Below are positions 8,833 through 18,636 of a stretch of DNA of 32,291 nt, one piece after another. The notes beneath the pieces were generated by a model. It was not told where the DNA came from. It made no database searches and worked only from the letters and a program-made list of their open reading frames with translations. The stretch covers positions 1-32,291 of the forward strand of contig DYNN01000027.1 of assembly GCA_020721045.1 (NCBI GenBank). The letters run 5' to 3'. This DNA is from Thiomargarita sp. (GTDB taxonomy: Bacteria > Pseudomonadota > Gammaproteobacteria > Beggiatoales > Beggiatoaceae). Position 1 is the first letter of the stretch. The number at the start of each line of letters is the position of its first letter. A program made the translations under genes and the position numbers.

Positions 8833-9273
8833 ATGAAGATGTTAAGTCAATTAATTAGACCACTTGTTTGGATTGTTGTACTGTTAATAAGCTTACCCGT
8901 ATTGGCAGTTGAAGAAGCGATTGAGACAGAAAATAAAGCGACTGAAACTGAGAGTAAAACTCAGGCAGAATCAGAGAAAGCAATGGCAGAATTAGATGAA
9001 ATGATGAAGAACATGGAAAAAATGATGTTCCTCATGGAAGCGGTACAAAAAGACACGAATGCTGACAATCCAGAATTGAAAGCAGCCGCTAATCAAATTG
9101 CAGAAGCCGGCGAAGCAAAAGATGATAGCGCAATGAATACTGCATTAGATGCTTATGTTGATTTAAAAGTAAAAAATTTAAATAAAGATGATGCAAAACA
9201 ATGGCATGATTCATTAAAAGCTTTTAAAAAGATGCAAGAGCAGGCAAAAGAGGCTGAAACGATTAAAAAATAA
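8833..9273 (+). CDS. Small secreted coiled-coil protein of unknown function
   Basis: I do not recognise this 146-residue protein. It has a typical signal peptide (residues about 1-25, LLISLPVLAVEEA, probably cleaved after LAV or AVE). The mature part is highly charged, Glu/Lys/Ala-rich and strongly helical, with ATETESKTQAESEKAMAELD and methionine-rich MMKNMEKMMFLMEA stretches that suggest a coiled coil. The ATG at 8833 follows an excellent ribosome binding site (AAGGAGAT). It precedes the giant hybrid kinase gene by about 130 bp on the same strand, so it could be a periplasmic accessory to that receptor, but nothing in the sequence proves this. Low-complexity helical composition makes remote similarities unreliable. 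Confidence 0.75.
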   Translation: MKMLSQLIRPLVWIVVLLISLPVLAVEEAIETENKATETESKTQAESEKAMAELDEMMKNMEKMMFLMEAVQKDTNADNPELKAAANQIAEAGEAKDDSAMNTALDAYVDLKVKNLNKDDAKQWHDSLKAFKKMQEQAKEAETIKK

Positions 9274-9404
9274 ATTTTGTAGTTATAAATTTTAACCGTA
9301 TCGTAAATTCTTAGTCTATCCATTTTCTCATCGTTTACTAACGCATTGGCAATCCTCAAATTAGGGTTGCCAGCCACGAAACTATTCGATTTCAATCTAT
9401 CTTG

Positions 9405-12400
9405 ATGATGAATAATTTTAAAGTCAGCACGCGCCTTGGTATCACTTTCTTGATCACTATTTTGGTAGTTAGTAGTGTTGGCTGGATTGCATGGAGTGGA
9501 TTTAGTAAAGCTCAAATTGAAATTCTTACCTTCTTAAAAGAAAATATTCCCCAATTAAAAGGTTCACTACGTCTATCAGAATTAAGCACTGATTTAGAAG
9601 CTTTTTCTTTGACCATGCCTTCTATTATTGATGAAAATGAAATTAGTCTTGCACGTGAAGTACTTAATAGTAGAATGTTGGAAATAACCCAATTAATCAA
9701 TCGGTTACTCAATGTACAACGTCATATTTTGGATCGCAGTGCCGATATAAAAATTAGCCAACAAATTGAAATTCTTATTGTTTCGCTTATTAATACACAA
9801 GTAATATTGCAAGAAAATTTAAATGAATTATTAACAATTGTGCAAAAAATGATTATTTTGGATGCACAGCGTCATAATCAATTGAAACAATTAAATAATT
9901 ATGTTAATGATATTAGTAAAATATTTAAGCAACAAATCGAATTATTAAATAATCAACCACAAATCAGTCTAAAACAATTAGAAAATACAACTATTCATCT
10001 TAATAAAGATGAGCATTATTTTATTCAAAATATTGAAATTTTTAAAAATTTAATGGATAGTTTGGTAGATATTAAACGTATTGAAAGTATACTTTCTATA
10101 GCGGCTTCCACCACATTATCTAATAATTTACTCGAAATTAAACAATCATTAAATGACTTTAGTACGATATTACCGAGTTTAACCACTAAAATAATTAAGC
10201 TTCAGTTTATTTTTTTAGATAAATCAGTGGATATTAAAATTAGAAAAATTACTAAATTAGGTACAGATAAAAATAGTATTTTTTCCCTCCGTGCACAACA
10301 GTTTAGCGCGCAAAAAGAAGCCCAAATTGTTTTAGAAAAGACCAAATTGACGATTCATCACTTAAAAGAAAGTATTGCTAAAATTGTTGAACTTATTGAT
10401 CAAGAAGGTTATGCCAGAAGTCAGCAAACGCTGAATGAAATTCAGATTGCATTATATTATATCATTTGTTTAACTGTGTTAATTACTCTGGTTATGGGTA
10501 TTGTCGCTTATTTTTTAACTTATTCAATCACTAAACCACTCAATGAAGCCGTCCAAATTGCCAATGCTATTGCACGCGGAAATTTACAAAATCATATTGT
10601 TGCAACGGGTAAAAATGAGACTGGACAACTGCTTTTTGCATTGGGTTGTATGCAAACTCAATTATCAGAACGAATCAGTGCTTATCAACAAAGCCAATTT
10701 GCTTTACAAAAAGCTAAAGAATCAACGGAATTAATTAATATTCAATTGAGCCAGTTTAAAACCACTTTAGACATGACTTTAGATTGTGTTTTTATGTTTG
10801 ATGCTGAAAATTGGCGATTTTTGTATGTTAATCAAGGCGCAATTAATCAAGTTGGTTATACTGAAGTAGAATTGTACCAAATGACACTATTGGATATACA
10901 ACCTTATATTAGCCTTCAGCAATTTTATCGAAAAATTAATGAGTTAATCAATCAATCGCCCCTATCTTTAACATTTGAAACTGTACATAAACATAAAGAA
11001 GGTCATATTATTCCAGTAGAAATTTCTTTACAATATATCCAAATTATCGGACAAAAATCTCGTTTTGTTGCTATTGTGCGTGATATTAGTGAACGTAAAC
11101 AAATTGAAAAATATACGAATAATCTGATTTATGATTTAAACACTGCTGTGGCTGAGTTAAATCGGTTTAAAAATACCTTAGATTTGACTTTAGATGGGGT
11201 TTTTATTTTAGAAGCGGAAACTTTAAAATTCTCTTATGTTAATGAAGGTGCTTTAAAATTATTGGGTTATAGCAAGGAAGAATTATTACAACTTACCATT
11301 TTTCAAATTGATGCGCTAAAAATTTCTAATTGGCGAGAGGCTGTAAAACTGTTATCACCTCTATTTGATGATATTCAACCTTCTGTTGTGTGTGAAAGTT
11401 TTTATCGACATAAAAAGGGTACATTAATTCCCATAGAAATGTCGATTCAATATATTCAAATGGCTGAACAAGGCAGTCGCTTAATTGCTATTGCGCGTGA
11501 CATTAGTGAACGGAAACATATTGAAGCGGCTTTGCGTGAAAGTGAACGTGTGACTAGCATTAATAATCGTGTTTTAACGGCATTATTGACTTCTGTCGGC
11601 AATAATATGTATTCGGAAGTATTACACATTTTAATTGATGTTTTTAATACAGAATGTGGATTTTTTGGTTATATTCGCGAAGAAAGTGGTGCACTCGTGA
11701 TTCCCGCTCTAACTCTATTAATTCAACCTCAGCTTAACGATACAATGTTAGTGCTAAAACCCGAGCAATGGAAAGAATTGCAAGTGTTAGAAGATGTACT
11801 GATCCAAAAAAGATGTTTGTTTCGCAATACCCCACAACCCATGCCACGACATCACATTATTATTCGTAATATTATTGCAGCCCCTTTTGTCTATCAAAAT
11901 AAATTATTAGGTGCTGTGCTGTTAGCTAATCGTACACAGGAATTTAGTGAAACTGATTTAAGAATGATACAAAGTATTGTGACAATGTTTGCGCCTGTGC
12001 TAAAAACACGCTTAGATTTTGATAAAGAAGAGTTTGAGCGTAAAAAAGCAGAACAAGCATTACGTCAATCTGAAGAAAAATTTTCAAAAATCTTTTGGGC
12101 AAGCCCACATGCTGTTGCAATTACCACTTTAATCGAAGGTAGCTTTATTGAAGCCAACGATAGCTTTTTTAATTTTATTGATTACCAACGTGCTGAAGTG
12201 ATTGGTTATACTTACACAGAATTAAATTTATGGGTTAATACTACCAAACAACAACAAATATTTGAAAAATTACAAAAAGGGCAAGCAATACGTAATGATG
12301 AAATTGAATTTAGACGAAAAAAAGGTGAAATTAGAATTGCACTGACTTCAATTGAATTATTACCAATTGATAACGAACAATATTTACTATTTGTTATTAA

Positions 12401-13844
12401 TGATATTACCGATAGAAAGCGTACAGAAGCCGCATTATTAAAAGCCAAAGAAGCCGCTGAAACTGCAAATCAGGCTAAAAGCACTTTTCTTGCTAACATT
12501 AGTCACGAATTACGTACACCACTTAATGGTATTTTAGGTTATACGCAGATTTTGAAGCGCGATGAGCATTTGCTTGAATCTCAACAAAATAATATTGATG
12601 TGATTCATCGCAGTGGCGAATATTTACTGACTTTAATTAATGACATTTTAGATTTATCTAAGATAGAAGCGGGACGTATTGAATTACACCCCATCGACTT
12701 TGATTTTACTTATTTCTTAACCAGTTTGGTTGATTTGTTTAAAATGCGCGTGCAACAAAAGAATATTCAATTTATTTATGAAGATATTGGAGTTTTGCCC
12801 ACGGGTGTACATACAGATGAAAAGAGATTACGACAAATTTTAATTAATTTATTGGGTAATGCAGTTAAATTTACAGAAAAAGGTCACGTACAATTTCATG
12901 TGAGTTATCATGAAGGGGTAGCCAATTTTGTGGTGACGGATACCGGCATTGGGATCGCTCAAGAAGATTTGAAAAATATTTTCCTTCCTTTTAAACAAGT
13001 TGGAAATCATAACCGTTGTATTGAAGGGACAGGCTTAGGCTTATCCATTAGTAAGAAATTAGTTGACATGATGCATGGTCAATTATGGGTAAATAGTGAA
13101 TTAAATCATGGCAGTGTTTTTCAATTGATTATTCCGCTGCCCATTGCTGAAGGTTTTATAAAAAAAGTTGATCAAAAACAAGAAAATATTATTGATTATG
13201 AAGGTCGACGACGTAAAATTTTAATTATTGATGACAAACTGGAAAATCGCACTATTTTGCAAATTTTACTTGATCAACTGAGTTTTATCACTGATGAAGC
13301 AATCAATGGTGAAATAGGTTTACAAAAGGCGATAGCGTTCATGCCAGACCTTATTTTGGTTGATTTATTGATGCCGATAATGGATGGATTTGAGTTTTGC
13401 CGTCAAATTCGTCAAATACCCGAGTTGCAACATATAATAGTTATCGCTATTTCTGCCAGTGTTTTTGAGCAACATCGTCTAAATAGTTTAGCCGCAGGTT
13501 GTGATAATTTTATTGCTAAACCGGTACATATAGCTACTTTGTTGCAACATTTACAAAATTATCTCAATTTAACTTGGATTTATGAAAAACCAATCGCAAT
13601 TCAATTTGACAATATGTCAGATATTCATAATGAATGTGATGAATCTTGTCGTTTAAACTCTGTACAAGCCACTGAATTATTTAATTTAGCCGAAGTTGGT
13701 AATATTCATGGTATTTTGACAATAGCGGAACAAATTGAACAAGAAAATCCTGAATTGCGCCCATTAACCCAAAGAATTACTCAATTGGCAAAAGTGTTTG
13801 AAGATGAACAAATTTGTCAACTGGTAAAGCAATATATGGATTAA
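9405..13844 (+). CDS. Giant hybrid sensor histidine kinase (HAMP-PAS-PAS-GAF-PAS-HisKA-HATPase-REC)
   Basis: About 1,479 residues from the first ATG; a TTG three bases earlier is less likely. Order: membrane helix 1 (about 11-31), a helical periplasmic sensor of about 310 residues, membrane helix 2 (about 349-372), HAMP (373-425), two related PAS domains (about 452-568 and 588-705), GAF (about 720-870), a third PAS (about 890-1005), HisKA with phospho-acceptor His1034 in [11 protein letters not shown], HATPase (N box LLGNAVKF, G1 DTGIGI at about 1179, G2 GTGLGLS), and REC with phospho-acceptor Asp1320 in [15 protein letters not shown]-terminal helical region of about 95 residues follows; it has no HPt histidine motif that I can see. 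PAS1 and PAS2 share framing (FKxTLDxTLDxVF ... RDISERK) and look duplicated. The protein should pass phosphate from His1034 to its own Asp1320 and then to an unlinked partner. The periplasmic sensor matches no family I recognise. Confidence 0.95.
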   Translation: MMNNFKVSTRLGITFLITILVVSSVGWIAWSGFSKAQIEILTFLKENIPQLKGSLRLSELSTDLEAFSLTMPSIIDENEISLAREVLNSRMLEITQLINRLLNVQRHILDRSADIKISQQIEILIVSLINTQVILQENLNELLTIVQKMIILDAQRHNQLKQLNNYVNDISKIFKQQIELLNNQPQISLKQLENTTIHLNKDEHYFIQNIEIFKNLMDSLVDIKRIESILSIAASTTLSNNLLEIKQSLNDFSTILPSLTTKIIKLQFIFLDKSVDIKIRKITKLGTDKNSIFSLRAQQFSAQKEAQIVLEKTKLTIHHLKESIAKIVELIDQEGYARSQQTLNEIQIALYYIICLTVLITLVMGIVAYFLTYSITKPLNEAVQIANAIARGNLQNHIVATGKNETGQLLFALGCMQTQLSERISAYQQSQFALQKAKESTELINIQLSQFKTTLDMTLDCVFMFDAENWRFLYVNQGAINQVGYTEVELYQMTLLDIQPYISLQQFYRKINELINQSPLSLTFETVHKHKEGHIIPVEISLQYIQIIGQKSRFVAIVRDISERKQIEKYTNNLIYDLNTAVAELNRFKNTLDLTLDGVFILEAETLKFSYVNEGALKLLGYSKEELLQLTIFQIDALKISNWREAVKLLSPLFDDIQPSVVCESFYRHKKGTLIPIEMSIQYIQMAEQGSRLIAIARDISERKHIEAALRESERVTSINNRVLTALLTSVGNNMYSEVLHILIDVFNTECGFFGYIREESGALVIPALTLLIQPQLNDTMLVLKPEQWKELQVLEDVLIQKRCLFRNTPQPMPRHHIIIRNIIAAPFVYQNKLLGAVLLANRTQEFSETDLRMIQSIVTMFAPVLKTRLDFDKEEFERKKAEQALRQSEEKFSKIFWASPHAVAITTLIEGSFIEANDSFFNFIDYQRAEVIGYTYTELNLWVNTTKQQQIFEKLQKGQAIRNDEIEFRRKKGEIRIALTSIELLPIDNEQYLLFVINDITDRKRTEAALLKAKEAAETANQAKSTFLANISHELRTPLNGILGYTQILKRDEHLLESQQNNIDVIHRSGEYLLTLINDILDLSKIEAGRIELHPIDFDFTYFLTSLVDLFKMRVQQKNIQFIYEDIGVLPTGVHTDEKRLRQILINLLGNAVKFTEKGHVQFHVSYHEGVANFVVTDTGIGIAQEDLKNIFLPFKQVGNHNRCIEGTGLGLSISKKLVDMMHGQLWVNSELNHGSVFQLIIPLPIAEGFIKKVDQKQENIIDYEGRRRKILIIDDKLENRTILQILLDQLSFITDEAINGEIGLQKAIAFMPDLILVDLLMPIMDGFEFCRQIRQIPELQHIIVIAISASVFEQHRLNSLAAGCDNFIAKPVHIATLLQHLQNYLNLTWIYEKPIAIQFDNMSDIHNECDESCRLNSVQATELFNLAEVGNIHGILTIAEQIEQENPELRPLTQRITQLAKVFEDEQICQLVKQYMD

Positions 13845-13962
13845 TTAAACGCATCACTTATGCAGTTGAGATAATTTTTGGTTTACTATTTGACTTATTT
13901 ATTTGACTTCACTACATTAAATAAAAAATCATCCTAAGTTTTATGCTAAATCGCTTCTTTTT

Positions 13963-13991
13963 TTGTCAAGAAAAACTTAAAATGATATAAA
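13963..13991 (+). promoter_or_regulatory. Sigma-70-type promoter for the SPOR gene
   Basis: TTGTCA (13963-13968), a 17-bp spacer and TATAAA (13986-13991) give a near-consensus housekeeping promoter. It lies 86 bp before the SPOR gene start in an otherwise empty 230-bp gap. Confidence 0.55.
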
Positions 13992-14076
13992 TGCATCTGA
14001 AATACCATTTTTATCTTCATTAAACGATGGTACAGATTGAAAAATACCTTAAATACTAAAAGTAGATACCTTTGAT

Positions 14077-14664
14077 ATGACAGTTCGTAACATTCGTCGA
14101 ATGGTTACCGACCCTTACGATCCTAAACAACGGATCGTCGGTGGTATCGTATTATTTTTATTAATATTATTGCTCTATATGATCCTCAAAATCATGTTAA
14201 GTCTTTTTGCGGTTAGAGAAAGTAACTACACGCTACATGAACCTTTACCAGATGAAATACTAGTGGAGCAAATGGAAATAAATAGAAGCACTAATACTCA
14301 TCCAACGACTCAAACAAATAAACGAGTACCCGCGGGTTTTGTTTTTCTTGATTTAAGCGGTAATCCCATGCAAACCAGTAATGGTGATGTGCAAACTGAT
14401 ATAGCAGAGACATTTCCAACTACCAGTACCGGCGAAAATTGGGTTGTTCAAATAGCGAGCTTCAAAGAAAATAATCGCGCTCAAGATTTGGTGCAACAAT
14501 TGAAAAATAAGGGAATGGATGCTCAAATTACTAAAATTGGTAATTGGTATGCCGTTAGATTATTACCTCAAAATGAACGCAGCAAGGCGGAAAGTCAGGG
14601 GCGACAAGTGAGCAATTTGGGTTTACCCGGCATTCGGCACCCTCTGATTAAAAAAATAGACTGA
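14077..14664 (+). CDS. SPOR-domain membrane protein (DedD/FtsN-like organisation)
   Basis: The 195-residue protein has a short basic cytoplasmic N terminus, one membrane helix (about residues 22-45), a variable periplasmic linker, and a C-terminal SPOR domain (about 118-193). The SPOR core is visible as NWVVQIASFKENNRAQDLVQQL, followed by NWYAVRLLPQNERSKAES. SPOR domains bind glycan strands lacking stem peptides and so target proteins to the division septum. The topology equals that of DedD and FtsN, but the neighbours do not identify which division protein this is (dedD usually lies near folC/accD). It probably has its own promoter at 13963 and precedes the speE-like gene by 36 bp. Confidence 0.88.
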   Translation: MTVRNIRRMVTDPYDPKQRIVGGIVLFLLILLLYMILKIMLSLFAVRESNYTLHEPLPDEILVEQMEINRSTNTHPTTQTNKRVPAGFVFLDLSGNPMQTSNGDVQTDIAETFPTTSTGENWVVQIASFKENNRAQDLVQQLKNKGMDAQITKIGNWYAVRLLPQNERSKAESQGRQVSNLGLPGIRHPLIKKID

Positions 14665-14700
14665 AACCAAATTCATAACCATATTCTTGGAATTTAACAA

Positions 14701-15576
14701 ATGAGTTTACACAACGACAATTGGTTTACTGAAGCAAATGAGCAAACAGGTATTGCTTTTTCCTTGCGTCTAACTAAAAAATTGCATGAAGAGCAGTCTC
14801 CCTATCAATTAATTACCATTTACGATACTAAAGAGTTTGGCAAATTAATGGCTTTAGATGGGCTTTATATGGTGACAGATCGAGATAATTTTATTTATCA
14901 TGAGATGATGTCACATACCGCTTTGTTTGCCCATCCCAATCCACGTACTGTCGTTATTATTGGGGGCGGTGATTGTGGTACTTTACGTGAAGTATTGAAA
15001 CATCCTACTGTAGAACATGCAATACAAATCGAAATTGATGAGCGAGTTACCCGTGTCTCCGAACAGTATTTCCCCGTTTTATGTGAATCTAATCATGATC
15101 CGCGCGCGCAATTGTTGTTTGAAGATGGAATTAAATGGATGGCAGCAGCGGCTGATCAGAGTTGCGATGTGATTATTATTGATAGTACTGATCCCATTGG
15201 TCCGGCTGAAGGCTTATTTAACGAAAAATTTTACCGTGAATGTCGTCGAGTATTAGCAACTGATGGTATCTTAATTCAACAAAGCGAATCTCCTTTGCTG
15301 CATTTACCCTTATTAAAATCAATTCATACCGCCATGCGTAAAGCTGGTTTTACGGCAACGCGCACTTTACATTTTCCACAATGCATTTACCCTTCCGGTT
15401 GGTGGTCAGCCACGCTGGCAAGTCACGAAGATGTCACACAGTTTAGAGTAAATTCTACACCTTCTTTTGACACCCGTTATTATAACGCACAAATACATAC
15501 TGCCAGTTTCGCATTACCCACATTTGTCACTGAAACTCTAAGAGATTGCGAAAATACACCACAACTATCAGAATAA
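14701..15576 (+). CDS. speE: Spermidine synthase (polyamine aminopropyltransferase)
   Basis: This enzyme transfers the aminopropyl group of decarboxylated S-adenosylmethionine to putrescine. The 291-residue product shows the family sequence in order: an N-terminal beta domain (YDTKEFGKLMALDGLYMVTD, then FIYHEMMSHTALFAHPNP), the Rossmann glycine motif IIGGGDCGTLREVLKH, the acidic IEIDERV that binds the nucleoside, and the catalytic region IIIDSTDPIGPAEGLF. Length and layout match bacterial SpeE (about 285-290). Context gives no polyamine partner: no speD or speA/speC is in the window. Close enzymes with other substrates (agmatine or longer polyamines) cannot be excluded from the sequence alone. 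It sits between the SPOR and DUF2279 genes on the same strand. Confidence 0.93.
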   Translation: MSLHNDNWFTEANEQTGIAFSLRLTKKLHEEQSPYQLITIYDTKEFGKLMALDGLYMVTDRDNFIYHEMMSHTALFAHPNPRTVVIIGGGDCGTLREVLKHPTVEHAIQIEIDERVTRVSEQYFPVLCESNHDPRAQLLFEDGIKWMAAAADQSCDVIIIDSTDPIGPAEGLFNEKFYRECRRVLATDGILIQQSESPLLHLPLLKSIHTAMRKAGFTATRTLHFPQCIYPSGWWSATLASHEDVTQFRVNSTPSFDTRYYNAQIHTASFALPTFVTETLRDCENTPQLSE

Positions 15577-15618
15577 ACCATTGCTCATCGGCTCATATTT
15601 TAACAAACGATTAATCAC

Positions 15619-16614
15619 ATGATGATAAAAACTTTACGTTTATTGCTTATTTTTTACCTATTTCCTTGCACATTAGCCATGGCTTCGATTGGTAACTTGC
15701 CTATATTAACAACAACAGATGACAGCTTTGAACAATCATTTAAGCTTGATCCGATTGATAAACAACTTCGTACTCGAATGTTAATTGCCAGTTATGCGGT
15801 TGGCGTAGGTATTTACGGTTATCTGGAATGGTGGGGGAAAACTGTAACAAAAAATCATTTACAACCAGATGGTTCAGTGATTCCCGAAGAGGTTGACAAT
15901 TATTCTGGCAGATTTCGTGTTAATCATGAAGGTTGGTTTGAAAAAGATTCACCCAATGGCGGTGCTGATAAATTGGGACATGCCTACTCTGCCTACATAA
16001 GTACACGTTTAATGACCTATGGTTTTGAATGGGCGGGGCATGATCACGATACTTCAGTCAAACTCGCCAGCTTAACATCCGGTGCGATTATGTTAGGCGT
16101 TGAAATTTTTGATGGTTATACAGTGGAATACGGATTTAGTCCCGAAGATTTAGTGATGAATTTATCTGGCGTAGCGGCTGGTGCATTATTAGAAGCTTAT
16201 CCTGAATGGGATGCAATTTTTGATATTCGCTTTAAATACTGGCGTTCTGATGACGCACGTAGATTAGGAGAATCCGATCCAATTTCAGACTACTCCGGAC
16301 AAACTTATCTATTAGTCACCAAAGTCAGCGGTATTCCCAGCTTAGCAAATAATTGGTTATTACGGTATGTAGAATTTGATTTAGGTTATGGCAGTCGTGG
16401 TTATCAACCCAATCCGGGTCAATATATAGACACTCAACCCAAAGAACGCCATTTATATTACGGTATCTCATTGAATTTATCCCAAATATTTAATGATGCC
16501 TTTTTTCACGAAAATGATCGCAATTTACGTTCTACCACGCAAAAAGTAACAGATGGCGTTTTAGAATATTTACAAATGCCGGGTACTGCTTTACTTTTCG
16601 ATCACCAATTTTAA
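15619..16614 (+). CDS. Secreted DUF2279 (YfiM-like) protein of unknown function
   Basis: The 331-residue protein starts with a signal peptide (residues about 1-23, ending TLAMAS). A central DUF2279/YfiM-like region follows, recognisable by GGADKLGHAYSAYISTRLMT, a hydrophobic stretch with EIFDGYTVEYGFSPEDLVMN, and GVAAGALLEAYP. The C-terminal third has the alternating, aromatic-rich pattern of a small outer-membrane beta structure (WLLRYVEFDLGYGSRGYQPN, HLYYGISLNLSQIF) and ends with LLFDHQF. It is probably periplasmic or outer-membrane associated. The family has no established function. Two adjacent ATG codons open the frame; the ATG at 15619 is used here. Located 42 bp after speE, so possibly in the same transcript. 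Confidence 0.75.
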   Translation: MMIKTLRLLLIFYLFPCTLAMASIGNLPILTTTDDSFEQSFKLDPIDKQLRTRMLIASYAVGVGIYGYLEWWGKTVTKNHLQPDGSVIPEEVDNYSGRFRVNHEGWFEKDSPNGGADKLGHAYSAYISTRLMTYGFEWAGHDHDTSVKLASLTSGAIMLGVEIFDGYTVEYGFSPEDLVMNLSGVAAGALLEAYPEWDAIFDIRFKYWRSDDARRLGESDPISDYSGQTYLLVTKVSGIPSLANNWLLRYVEFDLGYGSRGYQPNPGQYIDTQPKERHLYYGISLNLSQIFNDAFFHENDRNLRSTTQKVTDGVLEYLQMPGTALLFDHQF

Positions 16615-16703
16615 TGATTGTTGAATGGTATTATTCTCAATATCCAGCTTCAATTCAAAATAAAAATTGTTGTACAATCACTGAATTATGTACGCATCAT
16701 TGC

Positions 16704-16709
16704 TATAAT
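16704..16709 (+). promoter_or_regulatory. Extended -10 promoter candidate for the hoxF-like gene
   Basis: TGCTATAAT, an extended -10 element with TATAAT at 16704-16709, lies 30 bp before the hoxF-like start in a 124-bp gap. No good -35 hexamer is seen at standard spacing, which is common for extended -10 promoters. Confidence 0.45.
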
Positions 16710-16738
16710 GGAAAAATCACTTAACTCTTGGAGATTTT

Positions 16739-18514
16739 ATGTCTACTGGCGAAATTGCGCAAATTAAATCTATTATTCAAGATCATAGCTATCAAGCGAC
16801 TCAACTTCTCCCAATTTTACAACAAGTACAAGACAACTATAGTCACATTTCTGAATCAGCAATTGATTGTATTGCTAATGAACTAAAAATGCCACGTGCA
16901 CAAGTTGCTGGTGTTGTTGGTTTTTATAGCTTTTACCATACACAACCACGTGGTCAATATCACATTTTGTTTAGCGATAATATCATTGAACATCATGCGG
17001 GTAAACAAAAATTGATGACAACTTTCATGCAAAAATTAGGGGTTAATCTCGGACAATGTCGCACTGATGGACGTGTGACGGTTGAAAATACCTCTTGTAT
17101 TGGCATGAGCGATCAAGCACCGGCTTTGTTGGTAAATGGTTATACAATTCCACGTTTAACTGAAGCAAAATGCGATCAAATAATTGAATTAATTGAAAAA
17201 CAAGTACCGGTGAATGAATGGACAACTGACTTGTTTCAAGTTTCAGACAATATTCAACGCACCGATTTATTATTAGGCGAAGCTTTTGAAAATGGTAGTG
17301 CGATCAAATTTAGCTTAGAACAAGGCGCAGACGCTGCACTTGCTGCAATTGATCAAGCGGGATTACGTGGATGTGGTGGAGCTGGCTTTAAAACCGCAAC
17401 TAAATGGAAATTTTGTCGTCAAGCCATAGCCGATCAACGCTTTGTCGTTTGTAATGCTGATGAAGGCGAACCCGGCACTTTTAAAGATCGAGTTTTATTA
17501 CAAAGTTATGCCGATTTAGTCTTTGAAGGCATGACCTTATGCGCACATGTCATTGGTGCTGAACAAGGTTTTCTCTATTTGCGTGGAGAATATCGCTATT
17601 TAATCAAACCCTTAGAAGAAATTTTAGCCAAACGCCGTCAACGAGGTTTACTAGGTAAACACATTTTAGGTAATCCTAATTTTAGCTTTGACATTCAAAT
17701 TTATATGGGTGCAGGGGCTTACGTTTGCGGTGCAGAATTAGCTTTAATCGAATCGTTAGAGGGAAAACGTGGCAACCCACGCAATCGCCCGCCATTTCCC
17801 GTTACTCACGGCTATTTGAACAAACCAACCATTGTCAATAATGTAGAAACCTTTGCATTAGCAGCCAAAATTCCCAGCTATGGTGCAGAAAAATTCGCTG
17901 CTATCGGTACCACTGAATCTAAAGGCACGAAATTATTGAGTATTTCCGGAGATTGTGAAAAAGCTGGCATTTACGAAATTCAATTTGGCATGACGATTCG
18001 TGAAATTTTGGCTTTATGTGGTGCTAAAGAGACTAAAGCGGTGCAGATTTCTGGACCTGCTGGACGTTGTATTGCCGAATCAGAATTTGATCGTCGTATT
18101 TGTTTTGAAGATGTTGCTTGCGGTGGTTCTTTTATGATTTTTAATCAACAACGTGATCTATTTGAAATCGTGAGAAATTTTGCCGATTTCTTTATACACG
18201 AAAGTTGTGGTTTTTGTACCCCTTGTCGTGTTGGCACATCGATATTAAAGCAAATTTTAGGCAAAATTCACGATGGGCATGGTACAGCAGACGATTTACA
18301 AGCAATTACGCAACTTGATCACTTATTAAAAACGACCAGTCATTGTGGTTTGGGACAAACGGCTTCTAACCATTTGACTGACACAATGAAAAAATTTCCA
18401 GAAATCTACCATCAACGTCTCAAAATGGATGCACGCTTAGAACCTTCTTTTGATTTAGATAGTGCATTAGAGGCAGCACGTCAAATTACCGGACGGCAAG
18501 ATCATTTGACATAA
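16739..18514 (+). CDS. hoxF: HoxF-like NAD-binding diaphorase subunit (NuoE-NuoF fusion), isolated
   Basis: The 591-residue protein fuses a NuoE-like thioredoxin-fold domain (about 1-165) to a NuoF-like FMN/NADH domain. The fusion, overall length and tail (KFPEIY ... PSFDLDSAL) match HoxF of soluble NAD-reducing [NiFe] hydrogenases from memory. Visible features are RGCGGAGF with Cys212 where Arg is usual, NADEGEPGTFKDR, GAGAYVCGAELALIESLEGK, and the four [4Fe-4S] cysteines Cys490, Cys493, Cys496 and Cys536. In the NuoE-like part only Cys120 of the four usual [2Fe-2S] ligand positions is kept (CIGMS), so that cluster is probably absent. No hoxU, hoxY, hoxH or other nuo/fds gene is adjacent: homoserine dehydrogenase is convergent 123 bp away. 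The start has a good ribosome binding site (TTGGAG). It could serve an unlinked hydrogenase or formate dehydrogenase. Confidence 0.87.
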   Translation: MSTGEIAQIKSIIQDHSYQATQLLPILQQVQDNYSHISESAIDCIANELKMPRAQVAGVVGFYSFYHTQPRGQYHILFSDNIIEHHAGKQKLMTTFMQKLGVNLGQCRTDGRVTVENTSCIGMSDQAPALLVNGYTIPRLTEAKCDQIIELIEKQVPVNEWTTDLFQVSDNIQRTDLLLGEAFENGSAIKFSLEQGADAALAAIDQAGLRGCGGAGFKTATKWKFCRQAIADQRFVVCNADEGEPGTFKDRVLLQSYADLVFEGMTLCAHVIGAEQGFLYLRGEYRYLIKPLEEILAKRRQRGLLGKHILGNPNFSFDIQIYMGAGAYVCGAELALIESLEGKRGNPRNRPPFPVTHGYLNKPTIVNNVETFALAAKIPSYGAEKFAAIGTTESKGTKLLSISGDCEKAGIYEIQFGMTIREILALCGAKETKAVQISGPAGRCIAESEFDRRICFEDVACGGSFMIFNQQRDLFEIVRNFADFFIHESCGFCTPCRVGTSILKQILGKIHDGHGTADDLQAITQLDHLLKTTSHCGLGQTASNHLTDTMKKFPEIYHQRLKMDARLEPSFDLDSALEAARQITGRQDHLT

Positions 18515-18536
18515 AAAAACGTGAGTTTTGAGGCTT

Positions 18537-18612
18537 GTAGGGTGCATAAACGCAGTGTCATGCACCATTCCATATTTTCTACGGTGTATGACGCTTCGCT
18601 TATACACCCTAC
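18537..18612. repeat. Dispersed GGGTGCAT-type inverted repeat between convergent genes
   Basis: Two 30-bp arms (18537-18566 and 18583-18612) are inverted copies with 5 mismatches, separated by 16 bp. Each arm begins or ends with GTAGGGTG/CACCCTAC and can itself fold, because GGTGCAT pairs with ATGCACC inside the arm. A third related arm lies at 20285-20314. Its place between the hoxF and hom stops suggests it also works as a bidirectional terminator or mRNA-protecting hairpin, like REP/BIME elements. Confidence 0.8.
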
Positions 18613-18636
18613 GAGTTATCACTTAAATACTCATTT

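Noticed and set aside
9153-9515. 120-residue minus-strand open frame across the kinase start
   Set aside because: Overlaps two better-supported plus-strand genes and resembles no protein family.
13845-14076. Small gene or ncRNA in the gap before the SPOR gene
   Set aside because: Only short frames of 14 codons or fewer and no strong hairpin; the promoter at 13963 explains the region.
16739-18514. Complex I nuoE and nuoF
   Set aside because: The two domains are fused in one frame, the [2Fe-2S] ligands of NuoE are missing, no other nuo genes flank it, and the C-terminal tail matches HoxF better.
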